DNA of 64,000 nt from Bacteroidota bacterium (GCA_016713925.1 JADJOH010000008.1:558001-622000); one strand, 5' to 3'; positions 1-8,731 are shown, counted from the first letter of the stretch. Made by a program: numbers and translations. The notes: generated by a model not told the origin, from the letters alone.

Positions 1-153
1 TACAATATGAACGTTGTTCTGAACGATATAGCTTGCAGTCGCTTTCTCGGCCGTATCCGCCTTCGCCCTCGGACCTACAATCAGGAAGATCACTGATATG
101 AGGATGAGCACAGCAATGAAGATTCTTTTGTGATTGTGCTGGTGTTTCTTCAT
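1..153 (-). CDS. N-terminal fragment of an unidentified membrane or exported protein
   Basis: A reading frame opens at the ATG at 153-151 and runs off the left edge of the window, so only 51 residues are visible. They show a basic, His-rich start (MKKHQHNHKR), one hydrophobic segment at about residues 11-27, and then a polar stretch. This fits a signal anchor or uncleaved signal peptide with the rest of the chain in the periplasm. The family cannot be recognised from this fragment. Confidence 0.6.
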   Translation of the reverse strand, partial: MKKHQHNHKRIFIAVLILISVIFLIVGPRAKADTAEKATASYIVQNNVHIV

Positions 154-710
154 AGTATTTTCTTTGTTGAAGGCAAGATAGAGCCGCATCCACTTTTTAG
201 TCATCTCCCTTTGATGAATGCAGTCTCACGGATGGTGAAAATGGAATTAGCAGGTACGAACGGAGGATTTAATGATGTGTAGGCTTGCAGTTACAAGAAT
301 TAGCTTCTTATCCCTTCGTCGAAGAAGGGGAGCGTCCGGATAAGTGCCGGAGGAATGGAAAACCGGAAGGGAAATCCCTCATCTTTTGCATTAAAATGAG
401 AGTAGATTTTTTTCCTTGCTGATGAGGAAGGAGTAAAGAAGAGGAGTCGGGTTTAATGGTATATGATGATTTTGCCATTCCTTCTATCATCGACTTCGCA
501 GAATCATGAAAATAAGCCGATTAGGAGCACGTTTTAATTCAGCCAGCTGATTTTGGGCCAGATTTGGAGCAGCAAAGATCGATTATTTATTTTACAAGTA
601 ACAGATATTCAATGAAATACATCAGACTTTAACCGAACGCACAATAATTTGAACTAACGTATGCCCTATACTAAATTTTTATATTTTAGTCCTACCTAAA
701 AATCAACCCA
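154..710. other. Long intergenic spacer, no gene recognised
   Basis: This 557-base AT-rich spacer separates two divergent genes. A 60-codon minus-strand frame at 308-490 has no recognisable motif and low-complexity content, so I do not call it. A weak hairpin (CCCTTC/GAAGGG) lies near 313-332. The stretch probably holds the two divergent promoters. I see no RNA gene in it. Confidence 0.5.
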
Positions 711-1265
711 ATGGTTAAGCCTCTAAAAAATGAAAAATGGAAAGTGATCAATTTCAGCAAGGGTATTTTTCGCTGCGAATATGCCGTTTCCGATCACGGA
801 CGACTTGTAAGTTATACCTCCAGTATTCAGGATGGTAATCTTTTGAAAGGAACCCTTATGGGAGGTTATCCGACTTTAAAATTAAAACCGGAAGGGCGGA
901 ACATGACCTTGTTTATTCACCGTTTAGTGGCCGAGGCTTTTATTCCGAAAAGAAGCGAAAAATACGAGTTTGTCATTCACCTGAATTACAATAAAGAAGA
1001 CAACCATGTCCGCAACCTGCGTTGGTCGACCAAGGAAGATATGGAAAAGCACCAGCAGAAAAGTCCTGCCGTCCTGGCCTATCGATCCGTCAACCGTAAG
1101 AAAGGGCATAAGCTCACAGATGTCGTCGTGAAAAAAATCAAGCAAATGATCAACGACAAAAAGCGTGTAAAAACCATGAAACAAATCGCTGATCATTTCG
1201 ACATCAGCGAAATGCAGTTATACCGTATCAAGAGCGGTGAAAACTGGGGACATGTAAAAGCATAG
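711..1265 (+). CDS. NUMOD4/HNH endonuclease-like protein with C-terminal helix-turn-helix
   Basis: This 184-aa protein has a NUMOD4-type segment (about residues 8-55, with YAVSDHGRLVS). An HNH_3-like module follows at about 68-106: HRLVAEAF (His70), then VIHLNYN (His90) and the closing NLRWST. A basic helix-turn-helix-like tail (about 131-178) could recognise DNA. Proteins of this kind are related to intron- and phage-borne homing nucleases, but in Bacteroidota they often occur as single chromosomal genes with no intron. The HNH core looks intact, although VIHLNYN differs from the more usual VNHIDGN. The gene stands alone and is closed by a strong palindromic terminator directly after its stop. 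Nuclease activity is inferred from the family; the biological role is unknown. Confidence 0.8.
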   Translation: MVKPLKNEKWKVINFSKGIFRCEYAVSDHGRLVSYTSSIQDGNLLKGTLMGGYPTLKLKPEGRNMTLFIHRLVAEAFIPKRSEKYEFVIHLNYNKEDNHVRNLRWSTKEDMEKHQQKSPAVLAYRSVNRKKGHKLTDVVVKKIKQMINDKKRVKTMKQIADHFDISEMQLYRIKSGENWGHVKA

Positions 1266-1303
1266 AACGAAAAAAGCCGGCTGTTCAGCCGGCTTTTTTC
1301 GTT
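1266..1303 (+). terminator. Perfect palindromic terminator after the HNH gene
   Basis: Two perfectly complementary 18-base arms (1266-1283 and 1286-1303) enclose a TT loop. The GC-rich core AGCCGGCTG is flanked by A-tracts and T-tracts, so the hairpin can act as a rho-independent terminator in both directions. It starts immediately after the TAG stop. Confidence 0.9.
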
Positions 1304-1405
1304 AGGGCTGCTAGCTGCTCGCTTCTGGCTGCTTGCTTTTTTTTGACAGTTCGAAGTATTTCAATCTCTTTTTTCATGTATAGGTAGCCTGCGTTTGCAT
1401 CAGCC

Positions 1406-2179
1406 TTACTTTTCCCAAGCTTCATAAATGGTCTCTTTAAATAGTTCGTCAAGTTTGGCGGTATCCGGTGGGGTATTCTGAACGATCGATTTGACATAGT
1501 TGTTGTAAAATTCAATTTTCTGTTCAAGGAAGTCGTTAAGGATTTGGATTTTTGGTTCTACATTAAATTCTTCACCTGCCATTTTTCTTTTCAAGAGCTT
1601 TTGGATTTCCGTCTTGATGTTCATATCACTCACTTGATTGTCGAGGAGTTGGTGAAATTCCATAGGGGGCATTGAATTTGTTTGTTTGATCCAATCGCAT
1701 GCAAGTATGGGTCGTAATACATAAAAGTATTTTTTCACAAGTACATTGTCCCTTTGTAAATAGTCTTTGAAATTACCTTCTGCCATATGAAGGTAATGAT
1801 GAAGGCAGGATTTAGGGTTGAAAAAATCTTTTGTCAAACTACGAAGTTTATCAACGGTTGAATATTGTTGCATGTAAACGATTGGACTTCTTAGCCATTC
1901 TAACAGGGGTGGATTAGATTTTCTAAAAAGTCGTAAAGCCTTTTTTAACTCCCAACCGGCAAGGTCAATGTCATTTGGTAGAATTTCCTCTTGACTATCT
2001 TTCTTATCATCGATTTTTAAATACCAGTCGAGTTTATGAATGTAAATGTACCTTACGTCCCAGTCACTGTCAGATGAAGCAAATCCCCAGGCTCGACTAC
2101 CACTTTCAACAGCAAACAAAATTTTTATTTCTTGTTGTAGTTCAAGTTTTAGAAGTTCCTTTTTTATTTCGTCTGTCAT
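1406..2179 (-). CDS. RlaP/YcgL-type predicted nucleotidyltransferase
   Basis: This 257-aa protein has a polymerase-beta-like nucleotidyltransferase signature near its N-terminus, GSRAWGFASSDSDWDVR (residues 27-43). It has the Gly-Ser pair and the D39/D41 metal ligands of the fold. The remainder is helical, and length and layout match the RlaP family (Pfam PF10127), whose members are often found with RNA ligases. No ligase is adjacent here. The substrate (a nucleotide added to RNA or protein) is unknown. A small frame overlapping the 3' end on the same strand (1285-1527) is a shadow. Confidence 0.8.
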   Translation of the reverse strand: MTDEIKKELLKLELQQEIKILFAVESGSRAWGFASSDSDWDVRYIYIHKLDWYLKIDDKKDSQEEILPNDIDLAGWELKKALRLFRKSNPPLLEWLRSPIVYMQQYSTVDKLRSLTKDFFNPKSCLHHYLHMAEGNFKDYLQRDNVLVKKYFYVLRPILACDWIKQTNSMPPMEFHQLLDNQVSDMNIKTEIQKLLKRKMAGEEFNVEPKIQILNDFLEQKIEFYNNYVKSIVQNTPPDTAKLDELFKETIYEAWEK

Positions 2180-2202
2180 TGTTATGGTGATTCACTATAA
2201 AT

Positions 2203-2973
2203 CTACTTCAACAAATAATAACAACTAAAATTCAATCCCGCGCTCCATAAAGTGGCGGTGACCGGAGTATCAGTTATTTTAAGCAATCCATAGCGGAAGG
2301 TGGGTTCTGCTCTTAAATTTATTTTGTTGTTGATTTTATAATCGATACCCACACTGATGGTCGGTGAAATGTTGAACGGATTGAAGTCATAGGGCTGATC
2401 ATAGGTTTGCCGTTTGGCATCTTCATTCCCGTATTTGACTACACTGGTCATCGTGGCATTGAGTAAAATATTTGTGGTAATTCCAACACTCGTAACAAAA
2501 TGTAATCTCTTTTTCCCAAAACGATAGAGCACTCTTACCGGGACATCCAGATAATGATGATGATAAACAATCTTCGCATAAGTGGGTGCCGCCGCTCCGT
2601 TAGAAGTGTATATAAAACCATAGCGTGGATCAATCATATCCCCAAACGTCAAAGCAGAATTTTTGAATTCATAACCCTTGTTCGAATATTGAATACCTAT
2701 CTCAACGCCCCAATTCTTCGAGAAGTTGTAGCCTGCATTTAAGCCTGCCGTATAACCCAACTTCGGACCTTCGCTCTCGTCCCTCAAATCAATGATCATG
2801 TCACTGGTAGAGTTACCATTATTATTTTTCAAAGTCCGATAGCAATAATCAGGGGAAATATTGACGCCAATTGTAAGTCGTTTGAATTCGGATGTTTCTT
2901 GCAGGGTTAGGGTGTCCTGGCCGATGGCGGAAGAGGAAAACAGGATTGCGGTTATTAAAGTTAGGTACTTCAA
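2203..2973 (-). CDS. PorT/OmpW-like outer-membrane beta-barrel protein
   Basis: The frame stays open from an ATG at 3060. The sequence that looks like a signal peptide (LKYLTLITAILFSSSAIGQ) begins at a TTG at 2973, so I place the start there (256 aa) and give the longer form as the alternative. The mature part alternates polar and hydrophobic residues with many aromatic strand ends. It contains the phrase LNAGYNFSKNWGVEIGIQYSNKG, which is typical of Bacteroidota outer-membrane beta-barrel (PF13568-like) proteins, and it ends in aromatic/hydrophobic residues. It likely sits in the outer membrane. The ligand or transported substrate is unknown. Confidence 0.75.
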   Translation of the reverse strand: MKYLTLITAILFSSSAIGQDTLTLQETSEFKRLTIGVNISPDYCYRTLKNNNGNSTSDMIIDLRDESEGPKLGYTAGLNAGYNFSKNWGVEIGIQYSNKGYEFKNSALTFGDMIDPRYGFIYTSNGAAAPTYAKIVYHHHYLDVPVRVLYRFGKKRLHFVTSVGITTNILLNATMTSVVKYGNEDAKRQTYDQPYDFNPFNISPTISVGIDYKINNKINLRAEPTFRYGLLKITDTPVTATLWSAGLNFSCYYLLK

Positions 2974-3124
2974 GTGAATACATTTAATTGCTTGTGCGTT
3001 GTTCGAAGTGAAAGATAATAAATTCCATGCATATAATCTCTTTAATTCAAAAACCCGCAAATCTTATAAGGCTTCAGTAGGGCGAAACATTTCCGATACG
3101 TTTGTAAGCTGGATTCAATTTCAT

Positions 3125-3457
3125 TTACTGCATTGATGGACATTTATGTGTTCCGTACGTGCAGAAAACGCAACAGTTCCCGTCTTTCGGTCGCATTTCA
3201 GCATTACACTTTTCGCAATTATATTTTATTACGCAAACATCTGTGGGCATTGTCTCCATTTTTCTGTATCCGCATTTAGGACAAGTAATTTCTGATACCA
3301 TAGTAACTGTTCCTCCTGCGTTTGCTGAGTCGTTAATACAACAAGAGTCTTTGGGATCCTTTTTGTCTGAAGTCAAGGTATCATCTTTTGTAGGGGTGGA
3401 GCAGTTAGCAAGTAATAGTGTGCCGATTAGTATTAAAAAATGTTTGATTGTCTGCAT
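3125..3457 (-). CDS. GDCCVxC-type putative metal-binding lipoprotein
   Basis: The 110-aa form starting at the ATG at 3457 begins with a lipoprotein signal (LLLANC, lipid-accepting Cys19); an upstream ATG at 3487 would add ten residues before it. After a polar linker the protein carries paired cysteine knuckles C59-P-K-C62 and C81-E-K-C84, a conserved MPTDVC turn, the block GNCCVFCTYG (94-102) and a final HKCP. This matches the small GDCCVxC-domain proteins, with Asn replacing Asp and an added lipid anchor. Those proteins are predicted to bind heavy metals and often lie near mercury or metal resistance genes, but no such gene is adjacent here. Metal binding is a family inference. Confidence 0.75.
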   Translation of the reverse strand: MQTIKHFLILIGTLLLANCSTPTKDDTLTSDKKDPKDSCCINDSANAGGTVTMVSEITCPKCGYRKMETMPTDVCVIKYNCEKCNAEMRPKDGNCCVFCTYGTHKCPSMQ

Positions 3458-4176
3458 ATGTTTTTGTAGTATAGAATTGTTTCGCACTTTTTGAAGGTGT
3501 TACTGTTCGTTCTATTCACAAGTGTTTAAAGTTCGCAACATTATTTGTATGAAGTTTATTGCCCAGGTTGCTGTTCATTCCAATACCAATTAAATGCGTT
3601 AGTAAATTTTTTCGTTCACTTTATTAGTTTTTAATTTCTTTCTATTAGAAGATTATAAGGTAGCATTGTCCATAAACATAGCATTTAACACCAGTAGGAG
3701 AGCTGCCGGAAAAAATTCTCACCTACCGGCTAATTTACTTCAAATAAACAGATTCTTAATAAAAGTGAAACCCAGCAAGCAGCCAGAAGCAAGCGGCAAG
3801 CAGTCGCGAGGCTTCATCTCCTTACAGAGATTTTTGCTCGCGATGGGAGCGGCACCTCCCCACCATAAGCCCTCAACCTCTTATCCAATTCTCAACACCA
3901 ATATAGCCTCTCTTCCTCCAAAAAAAGCAAAAAGCCAGAAGTAAACGGCAAGAAGCAAATATCCAACAATAGCCTCCCCTACACCAAAAAACAAACAAGC
4001 AGCAAGCAGCTCCGACCTCAGCCGGTAGCCCTCATCCCAAAGCCGGCAGCCGGCAGCCGGCAGCCGGAAGCCCAAGACATTTTCTCCTAAAATCGACCAA
4101 TTTCAATGCCCAAATCAATATTTGCAATTGAAAATCAATAATATAAAACAATAGTGGCTGCGTTGTCATTATTTAT
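3458..4176. repeat. Spacer with dispersed AGCCGGC/AGCAAGC heptamer repeats
   Basis: This spacer holds several clusters of a 7-bp G/C-rich motif: AGCAAGCAGCCAGAAGC-like units at 3772-3804, scattered units at 3932-3957 and 3996-4010, and a tight AGCCGGC tandem at about 4040-4070. Similar units occur near 1305, 16140-16340, 25629-25701 and 56214-56247. The 92-codon frame at 3666-3944 only translates the repeat and is rejected. No RNA gene is visible. Confidence 0.8.
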
Positions 4177-4184
4177 TACTTTTG
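4177..4184 (+). promoter_or_regulatory. Candidate -7 element of the acpP operon
   Basis: TACTTTTG matches the Bacteroidota -7 consensus TAnnTTTG and lies 29 bases before the acpP ATG. No clear -33 TTG lies at the usual distance. Confidence 0.5.
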
Positions 4185-4213
4185 CCCCCTGTCTAAACCA
4201 ATTCTACAGAACA

Positions 4214-4450
4214 ATGTCTGACATTGCATCACGTGTAAAAGCCATCATAGTTGACAAATTAGGCGTCGACGAAAGCGAAATTACTAACGAATCTAGCTTC
4301 ACCAACGATCTTGGTGCTGACTCTCTCGATACAGTTGAACTGATCATGGAGTTTGAAAAAGAATTTAATATTGCTATTCCTGACGATCAGGCGGAGAAGA
4401 TCTCCACTGTGGGTCAAGCCGTAGATTATATTTCGGCTAACGTAAAATAA
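4214..4450 (+). CDS. acpP: Acyl carrier protein
   Basis: This 78-aa acidic protein carries growing acyl chains on a 4'-phosphopantetheine arm during type II fatty acid synthesis in the cytosol. The attachment serine lies in the signature GADSLDTVEL (Ser37). The frame is open upstream to 4154, but MSDIASRVKAIIVDKLG is the canonical N-terminus, so I start at 4214. fabF follows 21 bases downstream, then rnc, which is a common order in Bacteroidota and other bacteria. Identification is near certain. Confidence 0.97.
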   Translation: MSDIASRVKAIIVDKLGVDESEITNESSFTNDLGADSLDTVELIMEFEKEFNIAIPDDQAEKISTVGQAVDYISANVK

Positions 4451-4471
4451 TCTGTTTCCTAACAGGCGCGC

Positions 4472-5725
4472 ATGGAACTGAAACGCGTAGTCATCACAGG
4501 AATGGGGGCGCAAACCCCGCTCGGAAATAACGTTGCTGATTACTGGCAAGGTCTTCTCTCCGGCGTGAGTGGTGCTGCTCCTATCACCCTTTTTGATGTT
4601 TCCCGATTTAAGACTCGCTTTGCCTGTGAGGTAAAGGACTTCGATCCGGGAAAGTATTTTGACCGGAAGGAAGCCCGGAAACTCGATCGTTTCTCTCAAC
4701 TGGCCGTCGCGGCTTGCGAGGAAGCAGTGATCGATGCCGGCCTCCTCGAGAATAAGCCTGATCCTGACCGTACCGGAGTGATCTGGGGCTCAGGCATCGG
4801 TGGACTCAGAACTTTCCTCGATGAAGTGATGAGCTATGCGCGTGGCGATGGTACCCCTCGTTTCAATCCTTTCTTCATTCCAAAGATGATTGCCGATATC
4901 GCAGCCGGTCATATTTCGATGCGCTATGGCTATCGCGGTCCTAATTTCTGTACGGTTTCTGCCTGTGCCTCTTCTACCAATGCCATCATTGATTCTTTCA
5001 ACTATATCCGATTGGGTATGGCGGATATCATTCTCTGCGGTGGTAGTGAAGCTGCTGTGAATGAAGCCGGTATCGGTGGATTCGGAGCGATGCATGCCCT
5101 CAGTGAGCGAAACGATGATCCGGCTACGGCCTCTCGTCCTTTTGATCTGGACCGGGATGGTTTTGTGCTGGGTGAAGGTTCCGGATGTCTGATCCTCGAA
5201 GAACTGGAGCATGCCAAAGCCCGCGGTGCAAAGATTTATGCCGAAGTCGCCGGTGGTGGAATGAGTGCAGATGCCTATCATCTCACAGCCACTCACCCCG
5301 AAGGATTGGGTGCCTATAACGTAATGCGCAATGCATTGAAAGATGCGGAGATGACTACGGCCGATATCGATTATATTAACGTGCACGGAACTTCTACTCC
5401 GGTAGGTGATCCGAGTGAAGTGAAGGCGATATGTAAGCTTTTTGGGGAGGATGCCTTCAGATTGAACATCAGCTCTACCAAATCCATGACCGGTCATTTG
5501 CTGGGTGCTGCAGGTGCCATCGAAGCAATTGCCACAGTAATGGCGGTTGTTACCGATGAAGTACCACCAACCATCAATCACTTTACCGATGACCCTGCCT
5601 TCGATCCGAAACTCAATTTTACTTTTAATAAACCGCAGAAGCGTACCATCGATGCGGCCCTGAGCAATACCTTCGGTTTTGGCGGACACAATGCTTCTAT
5701 TATTATCAAAAAGTATAAGTCCTGA
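4472..5725 (+). CDS. fabF: Beta-ketoacyl-ACP synthase II
   Basis: This 417-aa condensing enzyme extends acyl-ACP with malonyl-ACP. The thiolase-fold catalytic residues are all visible: Cys165 in TVSACASS, His305 in NVHGTSTPVGD, Lys337 and His342 in STKSMTGHLLGAAG, plus the closing NTFGFGGHN motif. Length is normal for FabF. It is cotranscribed with acpP upstream and probably rnc, which begins three bases after the stop. A 299-codon antisense frame over this gene is a codon-bias shadow. Confidence 0.97.
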   Translation: MELKRVVITGMGAQTPLGNNVADYWQGLLSGVSGAAPITLFDVSRFKTRFACEVKDFDPGKYFDRKEARKLDRFSQLAVAACEEAVIDAGLLENKPDPDRTGVIWGSGIGGLRTFLDEVMSYARGDGTPRFNPFFIPKMIADIAAGHISMRYGYRGPNFCTVSACASSTNAIIDSFNYIRLGMADIILCGGSEAAVNEAGIGGFGAMHALSERNDDPATASRPFDLDRDGFVLGEGSGCLILEELEHAKARGAKIYAEVAGGGMSADAYHLTATHPEGLGAYNVMRNALKDAEMTTADIDYINVHGTSTPVGDPSEVKAICKLFGEDAFRLNISSTKSMTGHLLGAAGAIEAIATVMAVVTDEVPPTINHFTDDPAFDPKLNFTFNKPQKRTIDAALSNTFGFGGHNASIIIKKYKS

Positions 5726-5728
5726 GTT

Positions 5729-6451
5729 TTGGCAGTTCGTACCCTGATCCGGTATTTTCTAAAAGCGGACGCACAGGAAAAATCATTTATCCTTTCGCTG
5801 CATAGCCTCCTTGGATTTTATCCGGGTAATCTCTCCTTGTATAAGCTGGCCTTCAGTCACCGCTCCCTGGCACTCGAAACCGTGGGCGGAAATCGCCTGA
5901 GCAATGAGCGGCTCGAATATCTGGGCGATGCCGTACTCGGTGCTGTTGTGGCCGATCTCCTCTTTAAAAAATATCCGTTCAAGGATGAAGGTTTCCTAAC
6001 GGAGATGCGTAGCCGAATTGTGAGTCGTGAGAATCTGAAACAACTGGCAGTGAAGATTGGTATTGATGAACTCCTGAAGAAAGATGCCGGTCCGGGGAGT
6101 TATCGGAGTATGTACGGAGATGCCTTTGAAGCTTTCATCGGCGCCATTTACCTCGATAAAGGCTATGCATTAACGCAGCAATATATTCTCGCCCGTATCA
6201 TTCGTCCGCATGTGGACCTGGAAGAAATTGAATCTACAGAAAAGAATTTTAAGAGCCTGATTTTAAACTGGGGTCAGCGGGAAAAGCACCAGGTCGCTTT
6301 TGACACCGTGAGCGAAGACAGCAGAACCCGCCTGATTACCATCAAACTCCTTATTGACGGAGAAGAGAAAGCCCTCGCCACAGATTACGTAAAGAAGAAA
6401 GCCGAACAAATTGCCGCACAAAAAGTCTGCAAGGAACTCGGACTTATATGA
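5729..6451 (+). CDS. rnc: Ribonuclease III
   Basis: This 240-aa double-strand-specific endoribonuclease processes rRNA precursors and structured mRNAs. The catalytic signature NERLEYLGDAVLG is intact, with the second acidic site in YGDAFEAFIGAIYLD. A C-terminal double-stranded RNA-binding domain covers about residues 170-240 (NFKSLILNWGQ to AAQKVCKELGL). The start is a TTG three bases after the fabF stop; no ATG lies before the conserved region, so TTG initiation is likely. Coupling to fabF translation is inferred from the spacing. Confidence 0.95.
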   Translation: MAVRTLIRYFLKADAQEKSFILSLHSLLGFYPGNLSLYKLAFSHRSLALETVGGNRLSNERLEYLGDAVLGAVVADLLFKKYPFKDEGFLTEMRSRIVSRENLKQLAVKIGIDELLKKDAGPGSYRSMYGDAFEAFIGAIYLDKGYALTQQYILARIIRPHVDLEEIESTEKNFKSLILNWGQREKHQVAFDTVSEDSRTRLITIKLLIDGEEKALATDYVKKKAEQIAAQKVCKELGLI

Positions 6452-6498
6452 AAATATTTAAATACGTTTAAGATATTTTGTACGACATCTCTTTAGAA

Positions 6499-6520
6499 TG
6501 CAGTTAGTAATTTAAGCACT
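6499..6520. repeat. 22-bp direct repeat, copy 1
   Basis: This is an exact match to 7053-7074 (core CAGTTAGTAATTTAAGC). The similarity continues weakly and ends in a shared CCAACCTTCT about 38 bases further on in both copies. Copy 2 directly abuts the 3' end of the T9SS gene at 7100. Confidence 0.7.
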
Positions 6521-6767
6521 TAATAATGTATCTGACCAACCTTCTGACTTCCTCGTTGGGTAACCTTAATTTAAAACCCGAGGAGACCTTTGATTATTTG
6601 CTGTTCGCAAGTTAGTATCAGGATATGAGTTATCAGTTCAATGTTTAACTTTAGAAAGCTTATAGTATAAACTGCGAATTTTATCCTTATAGCGATATCT
6701 TCAAAATAAGTTTTCTGCAAAAGACAGGAATAGAAATGACGCCAGAACGGAGATGGATATTTCTTCA

Positions 6768-6913
6768 ATAAGCCCTGTAGGGGCGGTATCTCTGTAACCG
6801 ACAAACTCCCCTATCCTTTCAACCGCCGGCAACCGACCTAAGGTCGGTTGCCGGCATAGGTGGGAGAAGATGGGATTCTTATTTTACAGAGATACCGCCC
6901 CTACAGGGCTTAT
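6768..6913. mobile_element. MITE-like element with 30-bp perfect terminal inverted repeats
   Basis: Arms 6768-6797 and 6884-6913 are perfect 30-base inverted complements (core CCCTGTAGGGGCGG). Centred between them is a second palindrome with 15-base arms (6825-6839 and 6841-6855, GCCGGCAACCGACCT). If the ends are taken one step inside, the element (6771-6910) is flanked by TA on both sides, as with IS630/Tc1-type insertions. It has no coding capacity, so mobility would need a transposase encoded elsewhere. It could equally be a REP/BIME-like structural repeat. Confidence 0.6.
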
Positions 6914-7052
6914 ACCTCGAAAAACTCAGGACATGTCTCAGGTATAACTTAACACCCGTGAGACATCCTAAGACACCCGTTAATTTACAGCATCGAGCTG
7001 ATTTTCTATTCCTTGTAAAATCAACTGTTTTTTTCCATGAAAGTCAGGAGAT

Positions 7053-7074
7053 TGCAGTTAGTAATTTAAGCACT
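7053..7074. repeat. 22-bp direct repeat, copy 2
   Basis: This copy is identical to 6499-6520. The pair brackets the spacer that contains the MITE-like element, with 554 bases from start to start. Confidence 0.7.
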
Positions 7075-7099
7075 AATACTATTTACTTAACCAACCTTC

Positions 7100-8731
7100 T
7101 CATTTTACAAACTTCATTACTTCATTACCTGCTTTTAAAATATATACTCCCGCCGGCAATGCTGCGATTGAAAAGGTTATGGAATTCATATTTGGGGTCA
7201 CAGATTTCTCTATTTGCAGGCGACCGTTTATATCAAATAGTTGCACCCATCTTACCGAGCCCCATCCATTGGTTTGCTCTAATGTGATAAAATCCTCTGC
7301 AGGATTTGGGTATAAGGCAAATGAAGTCTTGACCGGAATTTCTTCCACCGCTACCGGTAATACACAGGCAGTATGATTGTACTCAATATAAACGTTGTTT
7401 AAACTGCCGGACATATTGGTGAGCAGGAAACATATTCCTCCCTGAGGCATACGAATGAGATAATTATCGATGACGGGCGTGAATCCGGGTGAGGAGAGAT
7501 CGAAGCCGGAGGGCGTACAGCGTTTATTTCCATTCCCATCTATTACTTGTTTCTTTAAAATGTAATTACTGGTATAAGAACCCCAGTAAACATGGAGTCC
7601 ATTACTCAAAAGTAGGATTCGGGGAAAAACATATTGCGGTTGCTGTAAGGTATCTATGGCTGTTGGAATTGTCCAGAGAAGGTTCCCTGTCTGACTTACT
7701 TTCTGTACATAACAATTAAAGCCCACGCCTGAGCGAAAATCTCTCCAGGTAACATAGGCATTACCGTTAGTGTCTATTTCCAAATCCGGCAAGTCTTGAT
7801 TGTTGATGGTGTCGAATACGGTTACAGGAGTATTGCCCCAGCTTTTTACTCCGGCCGAATCTATTTTACTCAAATAAATGCCGGTGAAGAGTGAATTCGT
7901 TCCCCCATCCCAACACACATAATAACTGCTCTGAGGACCCTTTTCGAGGATACTTCTTCCTTCCCCTGTTGGTTGACCGGTGTTTAACTCTATGCCGTTT
8001 GCAGACCATAACAGATTACCGATGCCATCCAGATGTTGCACACGCAGGTATTGATTTATGCTGGAAGAATATCGTGTAAAGAGGACGGTCAATCCTCCTT
8101 GTCCATCCGGCAGACAAGATCGGTTCTGGTATTCATTCGCGGATGGAGATACTGCAATGCCGGTCGTATCCCAGAGCAGATTCAAATTTAAATCCAGTTT
8201 TTGGGCATAGACCTGTTCGTTAGTTGCGGGCTTTTCAAGAGTCATCGTGCAGAATAAAAACTGTCCGTCAGTGACCATCGACAAATCATCCCAGAAGTTG
8301 CTGATATGGGAAACGAGCTTTCTTCCTCGTCCGGGAAGTAAGGGTAGTCCATTTATATCATAATGTTGTACGAAAGCCCCGTAAGGAGCATTGTCATCAA
8401 AATAGGCGAGATAACAACCACCGCTTCCATCCGGAAGTACTACCGGATTTTTTTGTGTATTGGTAGATGGAAGTACCTGCACACCTGCGAAACCCCACAG
8501 TAAATTACCAGAAGAATCCATCTTTTGTATCCATATATCCGACCCGTTTATGTTAGGTTCGTGCGTGGCGATAAAAATTGCTCCATTGGCATCTATTGCT
8601 TTTGAAATGGAGTTTTCACTCAGGTGACCGGCATTTATACCTGTCCAGATCGGTGAGGATGGGGTGGGCCATTGGGCATTGCAGCAATGTGAAAATGCAA
8701 GGAATAGGAGGATGGAAATTAATTTTTTCAT
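7100..8731 (-). CDS. T9SS-exported propeller-like protein
   Basis: This 543-aa protein starts at the ATG at 8731, chosen because MKKLISILLFLAFSHCCNAQ is a clean signal peptide; the upstream ATG at 8779 would bury it. The body repeats short blocks such as LLWGFAGVQV, LLWDTTGIAV and LLWSANGIEL, each about 70-80 residues apart. This suggests a beta-propeller or delta-60-like repeat protein. The last roughly 80 residues form a T9SS sorting domain (FALYPNPAEDFITLEQ, LFDINGRL, LPAGVYILKAG). It is therefore exported across the outer membrane and released or anchored at the surface. No catalytic motif is visible. Confidence 0.85.
   Translation of the reverse strand: MKKLISILLFLAFSHCCNAQWPTPSSPIWTGINAGHLSENSISKAIDANGAIFIATHEPNINGSDIWIQKMDSSGNLLWGFAGVQVLPSTNTQKNPVVLPDGSGGCYLAYFDDNAPYGAFVQHYDINGLPLLPGRGRKLVSHISNFWDDLSMVTDGQFLFCTMTLEKPATNEQVYAQKLDLNLNLLWDTTGIAVSPSANEYQNRSCLPDGQGGLTVLFTRYSSSINQYLRVQHLDGIGNLLWSANGIELNTGQPTGEGRSILEKGPQSSYYVCWDGGTNSLFTGIYLSKIDSAGVKSWGNTPVTVFDTINNQDLPDLEIDTNGNAYVTWRDFRSGVGFNCYVQKVSQTGNLLWTIPTAIDTLQQPQYVFPRILLLSNGLHVYWGSYTSNYILKKQVIDGNGNKRCTPSGFDLSSPGFTPVIDNYLIRMPQGGICFLLTNMSGSLNNVYIEYNHTACVLPVAVEEIPVKTSFALYPNPAEDFITLEQTNGWGSVRWVQLFDINGRLQIEKSVTPNMNSITFSIAALPAGVYILKAGNEVMKFVK

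Larger units (their letters stand above)
6452..7099. other. Long spacer holding a MITE-like element and a direct repeat
   Basis: No gene is recognised in these 648 bases. The spacer contains the palindromic element at 6768-6913 and a 22-bp direct repeat at its two ends. It also contains a small hairpin with arms ATGTCTCA (6933-6940) and TGAGACAT (6959-6966). The 77-codon frame at 6571-6804 reads through one arm of the element and is rejected. Confidence 0.6.

Noticed and set aside
308..490. 60-codon minus-strand frame in the first spacer
   Set aside because: No motif, signal or neighbour support, and low-complexity residues; probably chance.
711..1265. Homing endonuclease inside an intron
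   Set aside because: No flanking exon halves or group I intron features are visible; it is a free-standing gene with its own terminator.
3666..3944. 92-codon plus-strand frame
   Set aside because: It translates the AGCAAGC repeat spacer and has no protein-like pattern.
4790..5689. 299-codon antisense frame over fabF
   Set aside because: It is the shadow of a well-supported gene; it is His/Arg/Thr-rich in a way typical of antisense reading.
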